DNA from: Dunaliella salina
Taxonomy: Eukaryota > Chlorophyta > Chlorophyceae > Chlamydomonadales > Dunaliellaceae
DNA: 17,498 nt
NCBI GenBank assembly: GCA_002284615.2
Contig: MU069441.1
Span: 813,030 to 830,527 of the forward strand
Direction of reading: 5' to 3'
Under the pieces are notes generated by a model. It worked only from the letters and a program-made list of their open reading frames with translations. It made no database searches and was not told the origin of the DNA. How positions within the stretch are numbered: the first letter of the stretch is position 1; every line of letters begins with the position of its first letter. The translations under genes and the position numbers were made by a program. Shown here piece by piece: positions 15,681 to 17,498 of the stretch.

Positions 15681-16540
15681 GACCCTGCTATGAACCTAGA
15701 CGTCATATGGCCTGTAGCCAACATGGGCACACGTTACTTAAATGCCCTCATCTTGTACAGGCATATTTAGCGACGGTCTTACCTTTTTTATGGACACATG
15801 GCGGCTCAGCATGAGCATGCAAATTCAACAGCAACACGCGCAAGTGCTGACTCAGTGATGGAAGCATGAAGGCGCCAACACTGATCGATCAAGCCAGACT
15901 GATAGCACCTACACTGAGAACCCCAGGCAACATATGTACCATGGAATGAGAGTGACTTTTATTTTCAAGTGCGCCGCAATGTGGCCTTTCTTGCAGACAA
16001 AGATCAATCTGGAAGTGGGGTGAATTGCGACAGTTTTGATAATTTTGACAATGAGTGCCTTGCCTCATTTATTGGTTGCCAGTCAGTAAAACATGCTCCC
16101 TTGCACACATGGCCCAGGGTGAAATGTAGAGACTGGCGTAGCAGTTCCTCCCCAAAAGGCTTTCCTTATTTTGGTGATGATACAAGTTCCCTGGTAAGGC
16201 CCATGCTGGTTTGGCAAGGCCTCAGAAAGCCAGGGGAGCAGCACACCCACACTTAGTAGTAGCTGGCTGGCTGGTTGTGGCTTGCTTGTGGCCAACAACA
16301 AGCTCCTCCACTTTCTCTCAGTACATGTATGCACATCCAACACAGCATTCCTACCTTCAGCCCACCCAACCCAGAGAGCGCATCAGCGCATCACAGTTTG
16401 CACATGCATTCATCTGATAGAGGGGCTCAACCAGGAGGAGTGGCAAAAGATCACACTGGGGCACACAAATTCCTGCAGCCCTTCAGAGAACTCATACGGA
16501 TGACGTGCTCTGTCCTCAAACCTCAGGGGCAGGCGCGCAA
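15681..16540. other. Region without a recognised gene
   Basis: Frames up to 95 codons (15,969-16,256) occur, without recognisable motifs. A short GGCTGGCTGGCTGG run near 16,263 is low complexity. It could be intronic or intergenic. Confidence 0.3.
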
Positions 16541-16554
16541 TTGTCGCAGCTAGC

Positions 16555-16810
16555 CCGCATGGCTGATCCTGCATGGGCTGTTCAGATCTGCATGGCTGGT
16601 CAGAGCTGCACAACCTGCCTTTCCTCAGAGCTGCATGGGGTGGTTAGGCCTGCATGGGGTGGTCAGATCTGCATGGCCAGTCCCGCAGCCCTGCTCATCT
16701 GCAGAACTGCAAGGCTGGCCAAATCACTAAATGGCCGAGCCTGCAGCTCTGCTCTTCCTCAGAGCTGCATGGCTGATCCTGCAGCTTCGATTGTCTGCAG
16801 AGCACACCTA
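16555..16810. repeat. Degenerate GC-rich repeat block
   Basis: A core like GAGCTGCATGGCTGATCCTG recurs imperfectly at least six times with variable spacing (for example TGCATGGGGTGGTTAGG, TGCATGGGGTGGTCAGA, TGCATGGCCAGTCCCGCAG). The exact unit length cannot be fixed by eye. Confidence 0.5.
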
Positions 16811-16848
16811 GAGGCTAAGCGTGTTCCAAAGGAGGACAAAGGGCGAGC

Positions 16849-17402
16849 CTAACCCTGCATGGGATTGGCCCATATTGATTGCAGCCTGGTTGGCTGCAGA
16901 GCTCCCAAGGAACGGGATTGTCTGCTTCCGGTGGCCATACCACCATGTGGAGGCGCATCGCCAGCAGGGCTGAGCTGGACGTCTTTGAAGGGGTTGGGGA
17001 TGACATTGGACGAGGAGTGGCGGCGGAAGCGGCTATTGGTGGAGCTGTTGAAGCTAGGTGCTGTGCCTGCCGTGCTGTGGTGCAAGTGGATGTCCGGCAA
17101 GTAGCGGAGTGAGGCAGGGTTGGAGCTGCGAGAGGCCAGGCTGGTCCCCCCAGCCGCATCTGCAGCAGCATGGCAGCTGTGTTCTCCAGGAGGGTGAGAA
17201 CGAGACCGGAAGGAGGAAGAGGAGGCCCTATCGCGGGGGGATAGGATTAAGCAGGAAGCCAGGTCCTCCATGGAGCTCGAGCACCTGCCTCTCAGCGTGT
17301 TTTCTATGACCACAGGCTTCTGGTCTGGGGAGGCCAGCAGGGAGCTGCTCTGGTTGGGCAGGTTCATGGAAGGGGAGCTCCTGCGCGGCTCCAGCTTGCG
17401 CC
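16849..17402 (-). CDS. Probable serine-rich exon of a host gene
   Basis: After a likely 3' splice site (TGCTTGTCCAG|G, AG at 17,404-17,403) the frame stays open for about 184 codons to a TAG at 16,851-16,849. The product is rich in Ser, Arg and Pro (RRSSPSMNLPNQSSSLL, RASSSSFRSRSHPPGE, FRRHSSSN) and probably disordered, with basic-Ser motifs typical of kinase sites. Codon content is GC-richer than in the repeat region. No domain is recognised. The frame also continues upstream through the minisatellite, but the splice site makes an exon start at 17,402 more likely. Whether it ends at the stop or at an internal donor is unclear. Confidence 0.4.
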
Positions 17403-17403
17403 C

Positions 17404-17498
17404 TGGACAAGCAGAGGCAAACATGGCAAAGCATGGACAAGCAGAGGCAAACATGGCAAAGCATGGACAAGCAGAGGCAAACATGGCAAAGCATGGAC
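17404..17498. repeat. 30 bp minisatellite, at least three units, runs off the window
   Basis: The unit starts TGGACAAGCAGAGGCAAACA and continues ATGGCAAAGCA, beginning at 17,404, 17,434, 17,464 and 17,494 without internal change. On the minus strand it could encode a 10-residue repeat (MFASACPCFA), but it is more likely intronic. The full array length is unknown because the window ends inside it. Confidence 0.85.

Noticed and set aside
17228..17494. Repeat peptide MLCHVCLCLS as a coding Cys-rich protein
   Set aside because: It is one of several frames open across a 30 bp repeat, because a unit divisible by three keeps any stop-free frame open.

Overview
The window looks like nuclear DNA of a eukaryote, most plausibly a green alga. 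Nothing in it resembles a bacterial operon. About 12.5 kb is a pile-up of decayed, nested retroelement-like copies, and the remaining 5 kb resembles intron-rich host sequence. The lineage guess rests on recalled similarity to repeat families of green algal genomes, so it is tentative. No tRNA, rRNA, CRISPR array or intact cellular gene was recognised.

Repeat region, 1 to about 12,560. All copies share a coding 3' end, usually finishing in SNPPDPH, then a 3' UTR and a (TTTTC)n-type tail instead of poly(A). Copies in order: E(+) 95-1055; F(-) 1106-1585; A(+) 1056-5562, interrupted by F and by J(+) 4213-4700; a spacer; B(-) 5718 to about 10,420, carrying a 345 bp insert; C/H(-) about 10,420-11,857, split by G at 11,177-11,554; and I(-) 11,858 to about 12,560. 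A and B are two tail-to-tail copies of one element. Together they give the domain order: low-complexity N-terminus, PHD finger, PCIF1-like methyltransferase-fold domain, RNase H, CCHC-type zinc finger, PD-(D/E)XK-like nuclease. In B one reading frame holds from the N-terminus through RNase H, broken by a few stops and a compensated frameshift, so the ancestor probably made one large protein. No reverse transcriptase was seen in any copy. This RT-less modifier/RNase H/nuclease arrangement is the most interesting content.

Nesting can be read base by base. Removing J (3-4 bp target duplication) rejoins A exactly as B reads. Removing F (4 bp duplication AATC) rejoins A's 5' flank. Removing G (8 bp duplication) rejoins the PHD coding sequence of C/H in frame. 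F and J start at the same codon and have almost identical 3' UTRs, which suggests a short mobile unit with a fixed 5' end.

Host-like region, about 12,560-17,498. It holds short unrecognised open frames, a 152-codon orphan frame with a duplicated 47 bp segment, a possible exon, a tandem duplication with a period near 146 bp, a degenerate GC-rich repeat block, and at the right edge a serine-rich probable exon on the minus strand. That exon's 3' splice site appears to lie in the last unit of a 30 bp minisatellite.
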